A stretch of 51,859 nt of DNA, from assembly GCA_964630755.1 (NCBI GenBank), contig CAZVYS010000004.1, forward strand, positions 1 through 51,859. The letters run 5' to 3'. Numbering within the stretch: the stretch's first letter is position 1; each line of letters starts with the position of its first letter. Source of the stretch: CAZVYS01 sp964630755. Lineage in GTDB: Bacteria > Patescibacteriota > Microgenomatia > UBA1400 > CG1-02-47-37. The notes beneath the pieces were generated by a model, which saw only the letters and a program-made list of their open reading frames with translations, had not been told where the DNA came from and did no database searches. Below are positions 7,906 through 15,575 of this stretch, in pieces. Position numbers and translations under genes: made by a program.

Positions 7906-8770
7906 AGATGGCAAGCAAGATGATGCTGATACTGCCAATGATAAGGCCGAAAAGGTTTTTGGTAGAAAGACTCTTTTTTTCATTTAAGAAAAATAAACCA
8001 TAGAGGATTGGAAAAATGGTATTGCCTAGTACAATGACTAAGTAGGTAAGTGAGCCAGCTTTTAAGCTAAGGGCCTTGTAGGTAAAAAACCAGCCAAAGG
8101 CAAAGATAAACCCTCTAAGTAAGTTGGCCAGGATTAGTTTAAAGTGGTAAAAAATTTTAGTTTTTGTGAATAAAACTACTAGGCTAGTTAAGCTGAGTGA
8201 GCCTAGATATTGCCCTAAAATAGCTTGATTGGGGGAGAGGTCTTTAATAATGGCTTTGGAGATAAATTGGTAAGTGCCTAGGGCAAAGATGGCAACTAAA
8301 GATGGGAGTAGCCAGGCTTTATTTGAGGGAGCTTTATGGTTAGATTTTTTGGATAATAAAAGAATAGCTAGGCCGGCTGAAAAAAGAGCAATTAGTTTTA
8401 GAATACCGCTTAGGTTATTAGGTTGAAAGTAGACCGCTTCTTTTAAAAAGAGAATGAAAAGCAGGGTGGAGAAGTGGCTTCTAAAACTAAAAACAGCCAT
8501 GGTTTTTGAAAGACTATAGCCAATGGCTTTAAAGATGGATAAGGCACCGATAGCAACTATGGAGCCACCTAAAATGGCTAACAAGAATTTAGGCTGATTA
8601 ATTGGAGAGATTGGGAGAGCAAAGTAGAGAAAGAGGGCAGTAATGACAGAGCCTGTGTATTGCCAAAAAACTAACTGGCGGCTAGAAATAGAAGTTCTTA
8701 AGTATTTGGAGGAAATTAAGCCAATGCTTTGAAGTAAAATGGCTAGGGCCATCCAGAAGTGCCAAGGCAT
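7904..8770 (-). CDS. EamA/DMT-family transporter (2)
   Basis: 288 residues, about ten hydrophobic helices in two repeats. It begins MPWHFWMALAILLQSIGLISSKYL and ends LFGLIIGSISIILLAI, with the YKALSLKAGSLTYLVIVLGNTIFPILYGLFFLNEK block typical of the second EamA repeat (length and glycine pattern as in the family). Substrate unknown. Its start touches the stop of the VOC protein gene, so these two minus-strand genes form an operon. Confidence 0.85.
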   Translation of the reverse strand: MPWHFWMALAILLQSIGLISSKYLRTSISSRQLVFWQYTGSVITALFLYFALPISPINQPKFLLAILGGSIVAIGALSIFKAIGYSLSKTMAVFSFRSHFSTLLFILFLKEAVYFQPNNLSGILKLIALFSAGLAILLLSKKSNHKAPSNKAWLLPSLVAIFALGTYQFISKAIIKDLSPNQAILGQYLGSLSLTSLVVLFTKTKIFYHFKLILANLLRGFIFAFGWFFTYKALSLKAGSLTYLVIVLGNTIFPILYGLFFLNEKKSLSTKNLFGLIIGSISIILLAI

Positions 8771-9165
8771 TATTTTTTACCTACGAATTGCCAGCAGTTT
8801 TTTTCCGGATCAAGGAAAGTGCAAAACCAGACTTGATTGTCTTTGGTAGAGAAGGGGGCTAAAAAAGGCTTGGCGATAATTTGGCAATCTTTACGATCTT
8901 TTAGTTTTTTATACCAGTAATTTACACCCTTTTTTGGATAAAGATTAAAGATATGCCTAACAGGCTCTTTAGACTTACCTTTAATTTCTGAGTGTTTGCC
9001 TAGCCAGAGATTTAGGTTGCCTACAACTTGAAGCATGTAGCCATAATCTCCGGGTATGTCTAGCTTTTCCAGTAGTTTAAATTCTAAAACGTCTCTGTAA
9101 AAAGGCATGAGCTTGTCTGGATTCTCTGAAAAAATAAGAATGCGGTAGTTAGTGAAGTCTGACAT
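8770..9165 (-). CDS. VOC-superfamily (glyoxalase/dioxygenase-fold) protein
   Basis: 131 residues with two beta-alpha-beta-beta-beta modules: YRILIFSENPDKLMPFYRDVLEFKL at the start is the classic VOC opening, and VWFCTFLDPEKNCWQFVGKK the classic end, including the DPExNxW metal-site segment. Members include glyoxalase I, extradiol dioxygenases and resistance proteins; the specific reaction cannot be assigned. It is the first gene of a two-gene minus-strand operon with the EamA transporter. Confidence 0.85.
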   Translation of the reverse strand: MSDFTNYRILIFSENPDKLMPFYRDVLEFKLLEKLDIPGDYGYMLQVVGNLNLWLGKHSEIKGKSKEPVRHIFNLYPKKGVNYWYKKLKDRKDCQIIAKPFLAPFSTKDNQVWFCTFLDPEKNCWQFVGKK

Positions 9166-9197
9166 AAGTAGATTATACTATAGAGAAGATTGAAGAG

Positions 9198-9218
9198 TGA
9201 CAGGGTCCGGCCTTGTCA
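9198..9218. repeat. Hairpin with CCG loop, second copy
   Basis: TGACAGGGT (9198-9206), loop CCG, GCCTTGTCA (9210-9218). It pairs throughout with two G-T wobbles and closely matches the hairpin at 7881-7905. It sits between the divergent VOC and antitoxin genes, just upstream of the antitoxin promoter. Confidence 0.7.
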
Positions 9219-9228
9219 GTGTACAGAG

Positions 9229-9257
9229 TTGACAGAGTGTACATATAGTGGTATAGT
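9229..9257 (+). promoter_or_regulatory. Toxin-antitoxin promoter with repeated TGTACA boxes
   Basis: TTGACA (9229-9234), a 17-base spacer and TATAGT (9252-9257). AGTGTACA occurs twice (9218-9225 and 9236-9243), 18 bases apart, flanking the -35. These are likely operator half-sites for autoregulation by the Phd-type antitoxin. The ATG at 9263 is 5 bases after the -10, suggesting a leaderless message. Confidence 0.8.
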
Positions 9258-9262
9258 GAGGT

Positions 9263-9514
9263 ATGATTTTAAGCGCAACAGATGCAAGAGCCAACTTTTT
9301 TGATATTTTAAATCGAGCGCTTTATGGCGGGGAAGATATTTATATAACTAAATCTGGAGCCGATAAGATGATTAAGCTTAAGACTGTTTCTAAAAGCAGA
9401 GAAATTTTGGATGAGTTAGCCGGAAGTTGGAGCAAAGAGGAGGCAGATAAGGCGTTAAAGGCAATAAAAAAAGCTAGAAGTTATCCAAAGAGAAAAGTGT
9501 TGAGTTTTGATTAA
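9263..9514 (+). CDS. Phd/YefM-type antitoxin
   Basis: 83 residues. The N-terminal half (SATDARANFFDILNRALYGGEDIYITKSG, two alpha helices and a beta hairpin) matches the Phd/YefM DNA-binding fold. The C-terminal half (ELAGSWSKEEADKALKAIKKAR) is the expected flexible segment that wraps and blocks a PIN toxin. Its stop codon shares one base with the vapC start (TAATG), so translation is coupled. It is probably the autorepressor acting on the TGTACA boxes upstream. Confidence 0.88.
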   Translation: MILSATDARANFFDILNRALYGGEDIYITKSGADKMIKLKTVSKSREILDELAGSWSKEEADKALKAIKKARSYPKRKVLSFD

Positions 9515-9918
9515 TGAAGTATTTAGTAGATACTAATGTTTTGGTTAAGTTTTTTAGGGGTGAAGAAATAATAATAGAGAAACTTGATAAAGAAATAGAA
9601 AAAGGAATGGGTATTAGTAGTATTAGTTTGGCTGAGTTATATCATGGAGCTGAGAAGTCAACGAGAACAAAAAAGGGGATTAAGGATATTAATCGATTAT
9701 TAGAAGCTCCAAAAGTTGAGGTAATGAGCTTTGGTAATAAAGAGTCTAGGGGATTTGGTAAGTTGATGAACAAATTGGAGAGAAAAGGAAGCAAGTTAGA
9801 TTCTATGGATGTGTTGATAGCGGCTACTGCTAAAGTAAATAAACTAGTAATACTAACTGGCGATAAAAAACATTTTTCAAGATTGAGCAAGTTTGGTGTT
9901 AGGGTCGAGCTGGTATGA
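9514..9918 (+). CDS. vapC: VapC-family PIN-domain toxin
   Basis: 134 residues, a complete PIN domain and predicted Mg2+-dependent ribonuclease. Acidic residues of the active site are visible: D6 in YLVDTNVL, E in SLAELYHGAE, D in DSMDVLIAA and D in LTGDKKHF. It is paired with the upstream Phd-type antitoxin and overlaps the following PIG-L gene by 4 bases (ATGA). The target RNA cannot be inferred. Confidence 0.92.
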   Translation: MKYLVDTNVLVKFFRGEEIIIEKLDKEIEKGMGISSISLAELYHGAEKSTRTKKGIKDINRLLEAPKVEVMSFGNKESRGFGKLMNKLERKGSKLDSMDVLIAATAKVNKLVILTGDKKHFSRLSKFGVRVELV

Positions 9919-10637
9919 AGTATTTATTTATCTTAGCCCACCCAGACGATGAGGTAGTAGCTACTGGAGGAACGATTAGGCAACTGGTTACACAAGGTGA
10001 TGAGGTTAAGGTGGTGATAGCCACAAAAGGGGAGGCGGGGGCTATTCAGCTCCTAAAAGGTAAAGAAAAATCAAAGAGCAGAAGGTACTCACCCTCTGCG
10101 GCTATGAATATAAGAAAGAGAGAATTTGAGAAAAGCTGTAAGATTTTAGGAATTAAAGAGTTTAAGATTTTAAAGTACAAAGATGGAGAGATTAATAATA
10201 AACTAGTGTGGGGGAAGATAGAGTTAGAATTTATTGAGGAAATAGAAGAGTATAAGCCAGACGTGGTAGTAACTTTTGATCACTCGGGTTGGTATTTTCA
10301 TCTAGACCACGTGGGAGTATCGATAGCTACTATGCGGGCGGTGCAAAGGAGTAAGCATAAAGTCCAAGTTTTGTTATTTAGTATTTTTCATCCACCAGGA
10401 ATAAAGATTAGGTGGCCGTATGTTTATCAAGAGAAGTTGCCAATAACGCATGAGGTGAATATTAAGTCAGTAGTAAAACAGAAGATAAAAGCAATTAAGG
10501 CACACAAATCTCAGTCTTTTATGTTTTTGCCAGTGATGAGGTTGGGGAAAATGAACAAGGAGTATTTTCAGTTGGTGTTGGCTAGTCGAAAAGGCAAGAA
10601 AATATTTGATAAGCATAGTATTTTTAAGAAAAAATAA
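9915..10637 (+). CDS. PIG-L/LmbE-type deacetylase
   Basis: 240 residues. Zinc-dependent N-acetylglucosaminyl deacetylase-like family. HPDDE at residues 9-13 and HLDHVG near residue 129 are the zinc ligands; TKGEAG is the usual loop after strand 2. The stretch after this loop (about residues 40-65, AIQLLKGKEKSKS then RRYSPSAAMNI) is longer than typical for the family and is encoded by a worn copy of the paired-hairpin element. The start overlaps vapC. Substrate unknown; glycan or small-thiol precursors are typical. Confidence 0.9.
   Translation: MKYLFILAHPDDEVVATGGTIRQLVTQGDEVKVVIATKGEAGAIQLLKGKEKSKSRRYSPSAAMNIRKREFEKSCKILGIKEFKILKYKDGEINNKLVWGKIELEFIEEIEEYKPDVVVTFDHSGWYFHLDHVGVSIATMRAVQRSKHKVQVLLFSIFHPPGIKIRWPYVYQEKLPITHEVNIKSVVKQKIKAIKAHKSQSFMFLPVMRLGKMNKEYFQLVLASRKGKKIFDKHSIFKKK
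10038..10110 (+). repeat. Paired-hairpin element, degenerate copy 3, inside the PIG-L gene
   Basis: HP1 GGGGCT-ATTC-AGCTCC (10038-10053, one G-T wobble), then TAAAAGGTAAAG, then HP2 GCAGAAGGT-ACTC-ACCCTCTGC (10078-10099, one A-C mismatch and loop ACTC instead of ATTC), then GGCTATGAATA resembling the tail. The arrangement and spacing match the other copies, but the sequence has drifted, so this is probably an old insertion. Confidence 0.6.
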
Positions 10638-10661
10638 GGCTAATTGAAGATAGAGAAGATG

Positions 10662-10688
10662 ATATAATCCTAATTTATAGGATTATAT
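10662..10688. promoter_or_regulatory. 11-bp inverted repeat overlapping a -10 box
   Basis: ATATAATCCTA (10662-10672) and its exact complement TAGGATTATAT (10678-10688) with loop ATTTA. A TATAAT (10663-10668) lies inside the left arm and the ATG at 10690 follows directly. It could be an operator or a 5' hairpin masking the start. The word GATATAATCCTAA recurs upstream of the minus-strand gene starting at 24331. Confidence 0.6.
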
Positions 10689-10689
10689 T

Positions 10690-11565
10690 ATGATTAATAG
10701 AGAGCAATTTCAAGGGATTCGGTTAAGTGAGTCTGACTGGCAAGAGTTAGAGATTTATAGTAGTCGAAGTATTGATTCACATGTTTGGACATGTAATCGG
10801 ATGTTGAAGATATTTGGAATTCCAGCTGATCAAGACAGAACGGCTTTGGAGGTTTTGTTGAATGCTAGCCAATTGGCTCAGCATGCTAATATGATGGAAA
10901 GGGAAACAGTAGGCGGTACTATTAAATTAGGGATAGGAATGGAGCGATTGAATCGCTGGGAAGATGAGGGGATATTAAATTTTAGTCTTGGTTTAGATAA
11001 TACTAGGTTGTTTGAAGGGAATTTGTTACTTGACTATAATGGGAATTTATTAACTACAAGAGTTCAAAGGCATAGATTTAATCAATATTATAGGCATAGT
11101 GTGGATACTCCAGAGAAAGAAAGGGGAGATAAATTTTACAGAAAAGTGAAAAGAAAAACTGGATTGAGAGCAGAGGCCTTTGGCTTGTTGGCATTGGTTT
11201 ATTGCTTGGCAGATTTTGTTCCAAATAAACAAGTGGTTATGTTTGAAGCTGATGAACAACCAAAAATGCTACATTTGCATAAGTACAGAGAGGTATATCA
11301 GGAGGATGTGGATAGTGGAAGTGATTTTCACAAAGAAAATTTAGAAGAAAAATTAGAGGAAATTGAGAATGTTAGGCCAATGGTTGATACAAGAGCAATG
11401 TTGGCTGAGTGTGGGGTATCTGAAGAGGCGATTGAGGAATACAATAGCAGGATGATTCTGGTGCCTATTGAAGTAATAAAAGAATCTGTCAGAGGATTAC
11501 GAGAAGGGTTAGTAGAGACTCAGCAGTTTTATTTAGATATATTATTAGATCTTGAAAAAGCTTAG
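10690..11565 (+). CDS. Hypothetical protein
   Basis: 291 residues, soluble and acidic; I do not recognise a family. Visible features: an N-terminal helical region with LSESDWQELEIYSSRSIDSH, a middle segment with several His, Arg and Tyr residues (VQRHRFNQYYRHSVD), a Trp/Gly-poor helix GLRAEAFGLLALVYCLADF, and an acidic helical C-terminus (ENLEEKLEEIENV, later GLVETQQFYLDILLDLEKA). No signal peptide or membrane segment. It stands alone behind a perfect inverted repeat, which suggests individual regulation. Confidence 0.6.
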   Translation: MINREQFQGIRLSESDWQELEIYSSRSIDSHVWTCNRMLKIFGIPADQDRTALEVLLNASQLAQHANMMERETVGGTIKLGIGMERLNRWEDEGILNFSLGLDNTRLFEGNLLLDYNGNLLTTRVQRHRFNQYYRHSVDTPEKERGDKFYRKVKRKTGLRAEAFGLLALVYCLADFVPNKQVVMFEADEQPKMLHLHKYREVYQEDVDSGSDFHKENLEEKLEEIENVRPMVDTRAMLAECGVSEEAIEEYNSRMILVPIEVIKESVRGLREGLVETQQFYLDILLDLEKA

Positions 11566-11629
11566 TTTAGTTTTGTGTGGAAAAATAGCACAAGAAATAT
11601 TTTAGCAAGCATAGTATATTAAGGAAGGT

Positions 11630-12127
11630 ATGAAAAGTTTTGATGATTTTCTACAAAAATTATTAAGTAAATCAGCTGGAGACATTGAATTGAAGATAAA
11701 GGGGATTGAAAAAAAAATTAAAGGCATGTGCAGGTACACTTCTAATAATTATGATTTTGAGTATATAAAGATTGTTTTTGAAGACCATTCGCATTTAATT
11801 ATTGTTCCGTCGGAGAAAGATATTGCCTATGCTGATGGGGTATTAGGAGAAGCTGAGGGGATTAGTGATGAGATGATAGGAAATAAAGAGGTTAATTATA
11901 AAGGGAAAAAGTATGTTTTAGATAATGGAGATGATTATCAGTTTGTTTTGAACCATTTAGTGGGTGTGCCTGGAAAAGATATTGAGGGAGAGGTGAGGTT
12001 TTCTGATTATATTGGAGTTGATGATGATAGTGAGGTATTAAGTTTGGGTTGGATTGTTTCTACTGGCAAAAGAGCTGATGTGTTGGCGAGAGGGATAGAT
12101 ATTAGTGATGTGGAGGTAGTTGACTAA
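11630..12127 (+). CDS. Hypothetical protein (beta-rich, DUF4178-like in appearance)
   Basis: 165 residues preceded by a good AAGGAAGG ribosome-binding site. It starts with a Lys-rich helix (FLQKLLSKSAGDIELKIKGI) and continues with alternating strands: FEYIKIVFEDHSHLIIVPS, VNYKGKKYVLDNGDDYQFVLN, then GEVRFSDYIGVDDDSEVLSLGW. This last pattern (E-V-x-F-x-D-Y followed by LSLGW) is reminiscent of DUF4178-type domains, but I cannot confirm it. It overlaps or abuts the following thioredoxin-fold gene. Confidence 0.55.
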   Translation: MKSFDDFLQKLLSKSAGDIELKIKGIEKKIKGMCRYTSNNYDFEYIKIVFEDHSHLIIVPSEKDIAYADGVLGEAEGISDEMIGNKEVNYKGKKYVLDNGDDYQFVLNHLVGVPGKDIEGEVRFSDYIGVDDDSEVLSLGWIVSTGKRADVLARGIDISDVEVVD

Positions 12128-12128
12128 A

Positions 12129-12683
12129 ATGTCTTTAGTTGAGTCAGTTACATTACCAGAAGATTGGGAGGCAGCGGATTTTGAACTTAAAGGGACGGAT
12201 GGGAAGGTGTATTCTTTAAAAGATTTTAAGGACAAAGAGGGTTTGTTAGTTATTTTTACCTGCAATCATTGTCCGTATGCTGAGGCTAGCTGGCCGATTT
12301 TGATAGATTTGCATCAGGAGTTTGGTGAGAAGATTAGTTTTGTAGCAATCAACCCAAATGATCCTGAGATGTACCCTGAGGATAATGTTGAAGGTATGAA
12401 AGATTTAGTTCAAGAAAAAAAGATTGAGTTTCCGTATTTAGTGGACGAGACGCAGGAAGTAGCTAAAACATATAAGGCTCAGTGTACGCCGGATTTGTAT
12501 TTGTTTAAGAAAGATGAAGGAAAGTTTAAGCTTTTTTATCACGGCAGAATCAATGATAATTGGCAACAGCCAGAGGTAGTTAGGGAAGAAAATCTTAAAG
12601 AAGCGATGAAAGATTTACTAAAAGGAAAGGAAGCGCCTAAGAATCAGCTGCCATCTATGGGTTGTAGTATTAAGTGGAAATAA
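12129..12683 (+). CDS. Thioredoxin-fold (AhpC/TSA-type) protein
   Basis: 184 residues from the ATG at 12129; a TTG at 12120, overlapping the previous gene by 8 bases, is an alternative. The fold is that of TlpA/AhpC-TSA proteins: DFELKGTDGKVYSLKDFKDKEG, then LLVIFTCNHCPYA with a CNHC redox pair, FVAINPNDPEMYPEDN, FPYLVDETQEVAKTYKAQCTPDLYLF with the cis-Pro loop, and YHGRINDNW. Enzymes of this kind are soluble thiol oxidoreductases. It lies immediately before an EamA transporter gene with one intervening base. Confidence 0.85.
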   Translation: MSLVESVTLPEDWEAADFELKGTDGKVYSLKDFKDKEGLLVIFTCNHCPYAEASWPILIDLHQEFGEKISFVAINPNDPEMYPEDNVEGMKDLVQEKKIEFPYLVDETQEVAKTYKAQCTPDLYLFKKDEGKFKLFYHGRINDNWQQPEVVREENLKEAMKDLLKGKEAPKNQLPSMGCSIKWK

Positions 12684-12684
12684 G

Positions 12685-13521
12685 ATGTGGCTTTGGTTGT
12701 CTTTAATCACTGCAGTTTTTTGGGGGTTAGGAGGAGTGTTACTTAAAAGAGGAGTGTCGGAGTTATCAGTTCGAGTAGTTTATACATTAAATTTTCTTGC
12801 TTTTACTGGTTTGTGGTTATTGTATTTTTTGTTTGTGGGAGGATTTGAATTTAATCTAATTGCTTTTTTCCTAGCTATGTTGCCAGGCTTAGGTTTTTTG
12901 TATCAGTTAGTGGCTTATCAGAAAGTTGATGTTAGCTTGCTGGCTTCGATTGGATCGATTCATCCGGCAGTAACGGCCATTTTAGCGGTTTCCTTGATAG
13001 GAGAGAAGTTAAGCATTTTACAAGCTGGAATGATTTTTGGAGTGATTCTTGGAGCAGTGGTGATGTCATGGCCTGGGAAAATAAAAGTTAAAAGTTTAAG
13101 TTGGGTATGGTGGGGTTTAAGTTTTGGATTCATAGCAGGACTAGTTAATTTTATTAGCAAGATGGGAATAAACATGGTGGGAGCATTGTCATATAGCCTG
13201 ATGAATAGCATTTGGTTTATGGTTTATTGTTTGGGCTGGTTTATATTCGGTGGAAAGCAAAAAGAGATGATTAAAGAGGTAAAAAGCAAAGAAGGGAAGC
13301 GGGCAGCTGTAGGAACAATAATATTTAATATTGGTGGGGTGGCGTTTTTTTTGGCGATGGGATTGGGTAAAGTAAGCTTAGTAATGCCAGTGGTGAATTT
13401 GTATGTGCCGCTTTTATTGATAATAGCAGCGTTTTATTTAAAAGAAAAAATGACTTTAAGGCAAAAACTTGGTGCAGGAGTGGTGGTTAGTAGCGTGGTG
13501 GTTTTGTCGATGGTGAGTTGA
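12685..13521 (+). CDS. EamA/DMT-family transporter (3)
   Basis: 278 residues, about ten hydrophobic segments. The first helix WLSLITAVFWGLGGVLLKRG and the end of the first repeat (ASIGSIHPAVTAILAVSLIGEKLS) match the EamA pattern, with the second copy ending LYVPLLLIIAAFYLKEKMT. Substrate unknown. It starts one base after the thioredoxin-fold gene and is probably cotranscribed with it. Confidence 0.87.
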   Translation: MWLWLSLITAVFWGLGGVLLKRGVSELSVRVVYTLNFLAFTGLWLLYFLFVGGFEFNLIAFFLAMLPGLGFLYQLVAYQKVDVSLLASIGSIHPAVTAILAVSLIGEKLSILQAGMIFGVILGAVVMSWPGKIKVKSLSWVWWGLSFGFIAGLVNFISKMGINMVGALSYSLMNSIWFMVYCLGWFIFGGKQKEMIKEVKSKEGKRAAVGTIIFNIGGVAFFLAMGLGKVSLVMPVVNLYVPLLLIIAAFYLKEKMTLRQKLGAGVVVSSVVVLSMVS

Positions 13522-13549
13522 AATAACTTTGTGGTAATATACTAATGGC

Positions 13550-14131
13550 ATGATTTTGTCTGATAGAGATATTAAGAAAGCTTTAGGCTCTGGCAGGATT
13601 AAGATTAGTCCTAAGCCGGATTTGAAATCACAACTAGGATCTTGCAGTATTGATTTGAGACTAGGTAAGCAGTTTGCGGTTTTTAACCATGCTAAGTATG
13701 CATATATTGATCCGAATAATCCTAAGTTTTTAGAGAAGGTGATGGAAAAGATTTCAGTTAAAGGGGATGATCCGTTTGTGCTTCAACCGAGTGACTTTGT
13801 TTTAGCTACTACAACGGAGAGTTTTCAACTACCCTCTGATTTAGTAGCTAGGCTTGAAGGTAGATCTAGTTTGGGAAGACTGGGTATAGTGGTGCATTCA
13901 ACGGCTAGTGTGTTTGATCCGGGTTGGAATGGGAAAGTGGTAATGGAGCTAGGGAATTTAGGCAGAATGCCGGTGGCACTATATCCAGGGATGCGAGTGT
14001 GCGCTTTGACTTTTGAAGAGCTATCAAGCGAAGCTGACGTGCCGTATAATAAAAAGAAGGCTGCAAAATACAAGAAGCAGCAAGTGCCTGTCCCGAGTAA
14101 AATTTCAGAAGACAGAAATGGCAATAGATAA
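13550..14131 (+). CDS. dcd: dCTP deaminase
   Basis: 193 residues; converts dCTP to dUTP (or, in bifunctional members, to dUMP). It starts MILSDRDIKKAL and contains the trimer core LEGRSSLGRLGIVVHSTASV, FDPGWNGKVVMELGN (with the catalytic Glu in MELGN), and the C-terminal ALYPGMRVCALTFEEL. TATACT at 13538-13543 is 6 bases before the ATG, indicating a leaderless start. The end overlaps purB by 14 bases. Confidence 0.95.
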   Translation: MILSDRDIKKALGSGRIKISPKPDLKSQLGSCSIDLRLGKQFAVFNHAKYAYIDPNNPKFLEKVMEKISVKGDDPFVLQPSDFVLATTTESFQLPSDLVARLEGRSSLGRLGIVVHSTASVFDPGWNGKVVMELGNLGRMPVALYPGMRVCALTFEELSSEADVPYNKKKAAKYKKQQVPVPSKISEDRNGNR

Positions 14132-15557
14132 AAACAACAGCTCATGGAGTTTGTCGCCCTTAGATGGGAGGTATTTAGAAAAGACCAAAGAACTGAGAGA
14201 GTATTTTAGCGAGGCGGCTTTGATTAGAAGTAGAGTTAGGGTTGAAGTGGTTTATTTAATTAAACTGGTTAAGTTTTTGCCCTGCATTCACAGGGTAAAG
14301 TCGGTTAAAGGGCTGTCGACGAATGATATTCATCATTCGGTTGTTGATAGAAAGTTAAAAGCTTTGAAGAAATGGAGTGAGAATTTAAGTGAGAAAGATA
14401 TTAAAAGAGTGAAGCAGATTGAGAAAAAGATTAATCATGATGTTAAGGCAGTGGAGTATTTAGTGAGAGAAGAATTAGTGAAGTTAAGTTTAAAAAGCTT
14501 AGAGCAGTGGGTGCATTGGGGAATAACTAGTGAGGATGTTAATAATTTAGCATATGGCATGATGATGCAAAAAGCTAAAGACAAAGTAGTGGTAAAAGAG
14601 CAGAAAGAAATAGTTAAAAAACTGGTGAAGATGGCGGAGAAGTATAAGAGGGTGGTGATGCCGGGTAGGACTCACGGGCAGTTGGCAGTACCAACTACAA
14701 TTGGTAAAGAATTGGTAGTTTTTGCTTCGAGAATGAGTAAGTGGTTAAAAGATATAGAAGAGTTGAGGTTAGGTGGAAAATTGAATGGAGCAGTTGGAAA
14801 TTTTAATGCTCAAGTAAAACTTTATCCAGATAAAAACTGGCTTAAGTTTAGCCAGGGGTTGGTGGAGAGCTTGGGTTTAAACTGGATCATGGTGACGACG
14901 CAAATAGAGCCAGGAACTGAGATAGTAAAGTTTTTGGACTTAGTAAGGCAGTTTAATAATGTGGCTTTAGATATGGCTCGCGACATGTGGCAGTATATTG
15001 CGTTTGATTATTTAAAGCAAAAAGTAGTGAAAGAAGAAGTGGGTTCGTCTACTATGCCACAAAAAGTTAATCCAATAGATTTTGAGAATGCTGAAGGGAA
15101 TCTTGAGCTGGCTAACGGCATGTTGATGGTGTTATCAAATAAATTACCTGTGTCTAGGATGCAGAGGGATTTATCTGATAGTACTGTTAAGAGAAATCTG
15201 GGCGTGGGTATGGGATATAGTTTGGTGGCATACAAGAGTTTAGTAAAAGGGCTTAATAAGATAGAGCCGAATAAGAGGAAATTAAAACTAGAACTTGAAG
15301 ATCATCCTGAGATGTTGGCTGAAGCGATTCAGCTGCTGTTGAAAACAAAAGGGAAAGAGAAGGCATATGAAAAAGTTAAAGCCCAAGTTCGAGGGGGCAT
15401 TCGCCCCCTAAAGTCGGTTAAAGATTTAATTGATTCAGAGGCATTCGCCTCTGAGGAATTAGTAGAAGTTGGGAGGATAGTAAGCGGCTGGAGAGTTAAA
15501 GATTATGTTGGGTTAGCGAGTGATTTAGTAAAAAAATTTAAAAACAAGGAGGCCTAG
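14118..15557 (+). CDS. purB: Adenylosuccinate lyase with two repeat-derived segments
   Basis: 479 residues from the ATG at 14118 (MAIDKNNSSW), chosen because the conserved LSPLDGRYLEKT lies just after it; upstream sequence in frame belongs to dcd. It cleaves adenylosuccinate and SAICAR to fumarate plus AMP or AICAR. Family motifs are INHDVKAVEYLV, HWGITSEDVNNLA, GRTHGQLAVPTT and the signature GSSTMPQKVNPIDFEN with the catalytic Ser loop. Repeat copy 4 encodes LPCIHRVKSVKGLSTND and IHHSVVDR between early helices. Copy 5 encodes GGIRPLKSVKDLIDSEAFAS near the C-terminus. Both regions are away from the active-site motifs. It overlaps dcd and precedes purA. Confidence 0.95.
   Translation: MAIDKNNSSWSLSPLDGRYLEKTKELREYFSEAALIRSRVRVEVVYLIKLVKFLPCIHRVKSVKGLSTNDIHHSVVDRKLKALKKWSENLSEKDIKRVKQIEKKINHDVKAVEYLVREELVKLSLKSLEQWVHWGITSEDVNNLAYGMMMQKAKDKVVVKEQKEIVKKLVKMAEKYKRVVMPGRTHGQLAVPTTIGKELVVFASRMSKWLKDIEELRLGGKLNGAVGNFNAQVKLYPDKNWLKFSQGLVESLGLNWIMVTTQIEPGTEIVKFLDLVRQFNNVALDMARDMWQYIAFDYLKQKVVKEEVGSSTMPQKVNPIDFENAEGNLELANGMLMVLSNKLPVSRMQRDLSDSTVKRNLGVGMGYSLVAYKSLVKGLNKIEPNKRKLKLELEDHPEMLAEAIQLLLKTKGKEKAYEKVKAQVRGGIRPLKSVKDLIDSEAFASEELVEVGRIVSGWRVKDYVGLASDLVKKFKNKEA
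14280..14350 (+). repeat. Paired-hairpin element, copy 4, inside purB
   Basis: HP1 CCCTGC-ATTC-ACAGGG (14280-14295, one C-A mismatch next to the loop), spacer TAAAGTCGGTTAAAGGG, HP2 GAATGAT-ATTC-ATCATTC (14321-14338), tail GGTTGTTGATAG. It is read as PCIHRVKSVK, the phase in which the spacer contains no stop, so the standard spacer is kept. Confidence 0.95.
15392..15470 (+). repeat. Paired-hairpin element, copy 5, inside purB
   Basis: HP1 AGGGGGC-ATTC-GCCCCCT (15392-15409), spacer TAAAGTCGGTTAAAG, HP2 TCAGAGGC-ATTC-GCCTCTGA (15435-15454), tail AATTAGTAGAAG. The tail matches the tail of copy 6 (21901 onward) rather than the common TTATTGGTAG, pointing to a subfamily. The encoded segment has about the length of the native PurB helix at this point. 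Confidence 0.9.
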
Positions 15558-15575
15558 CTGCCCAGGTGAAATAGT

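Noticed and set aside
14013..14117. N-terminal extension of PurB
   Set aside because: The extra 35 residues overlap dcd in another frame, and conserved PurB sequence starts just after the ATG at 14118.
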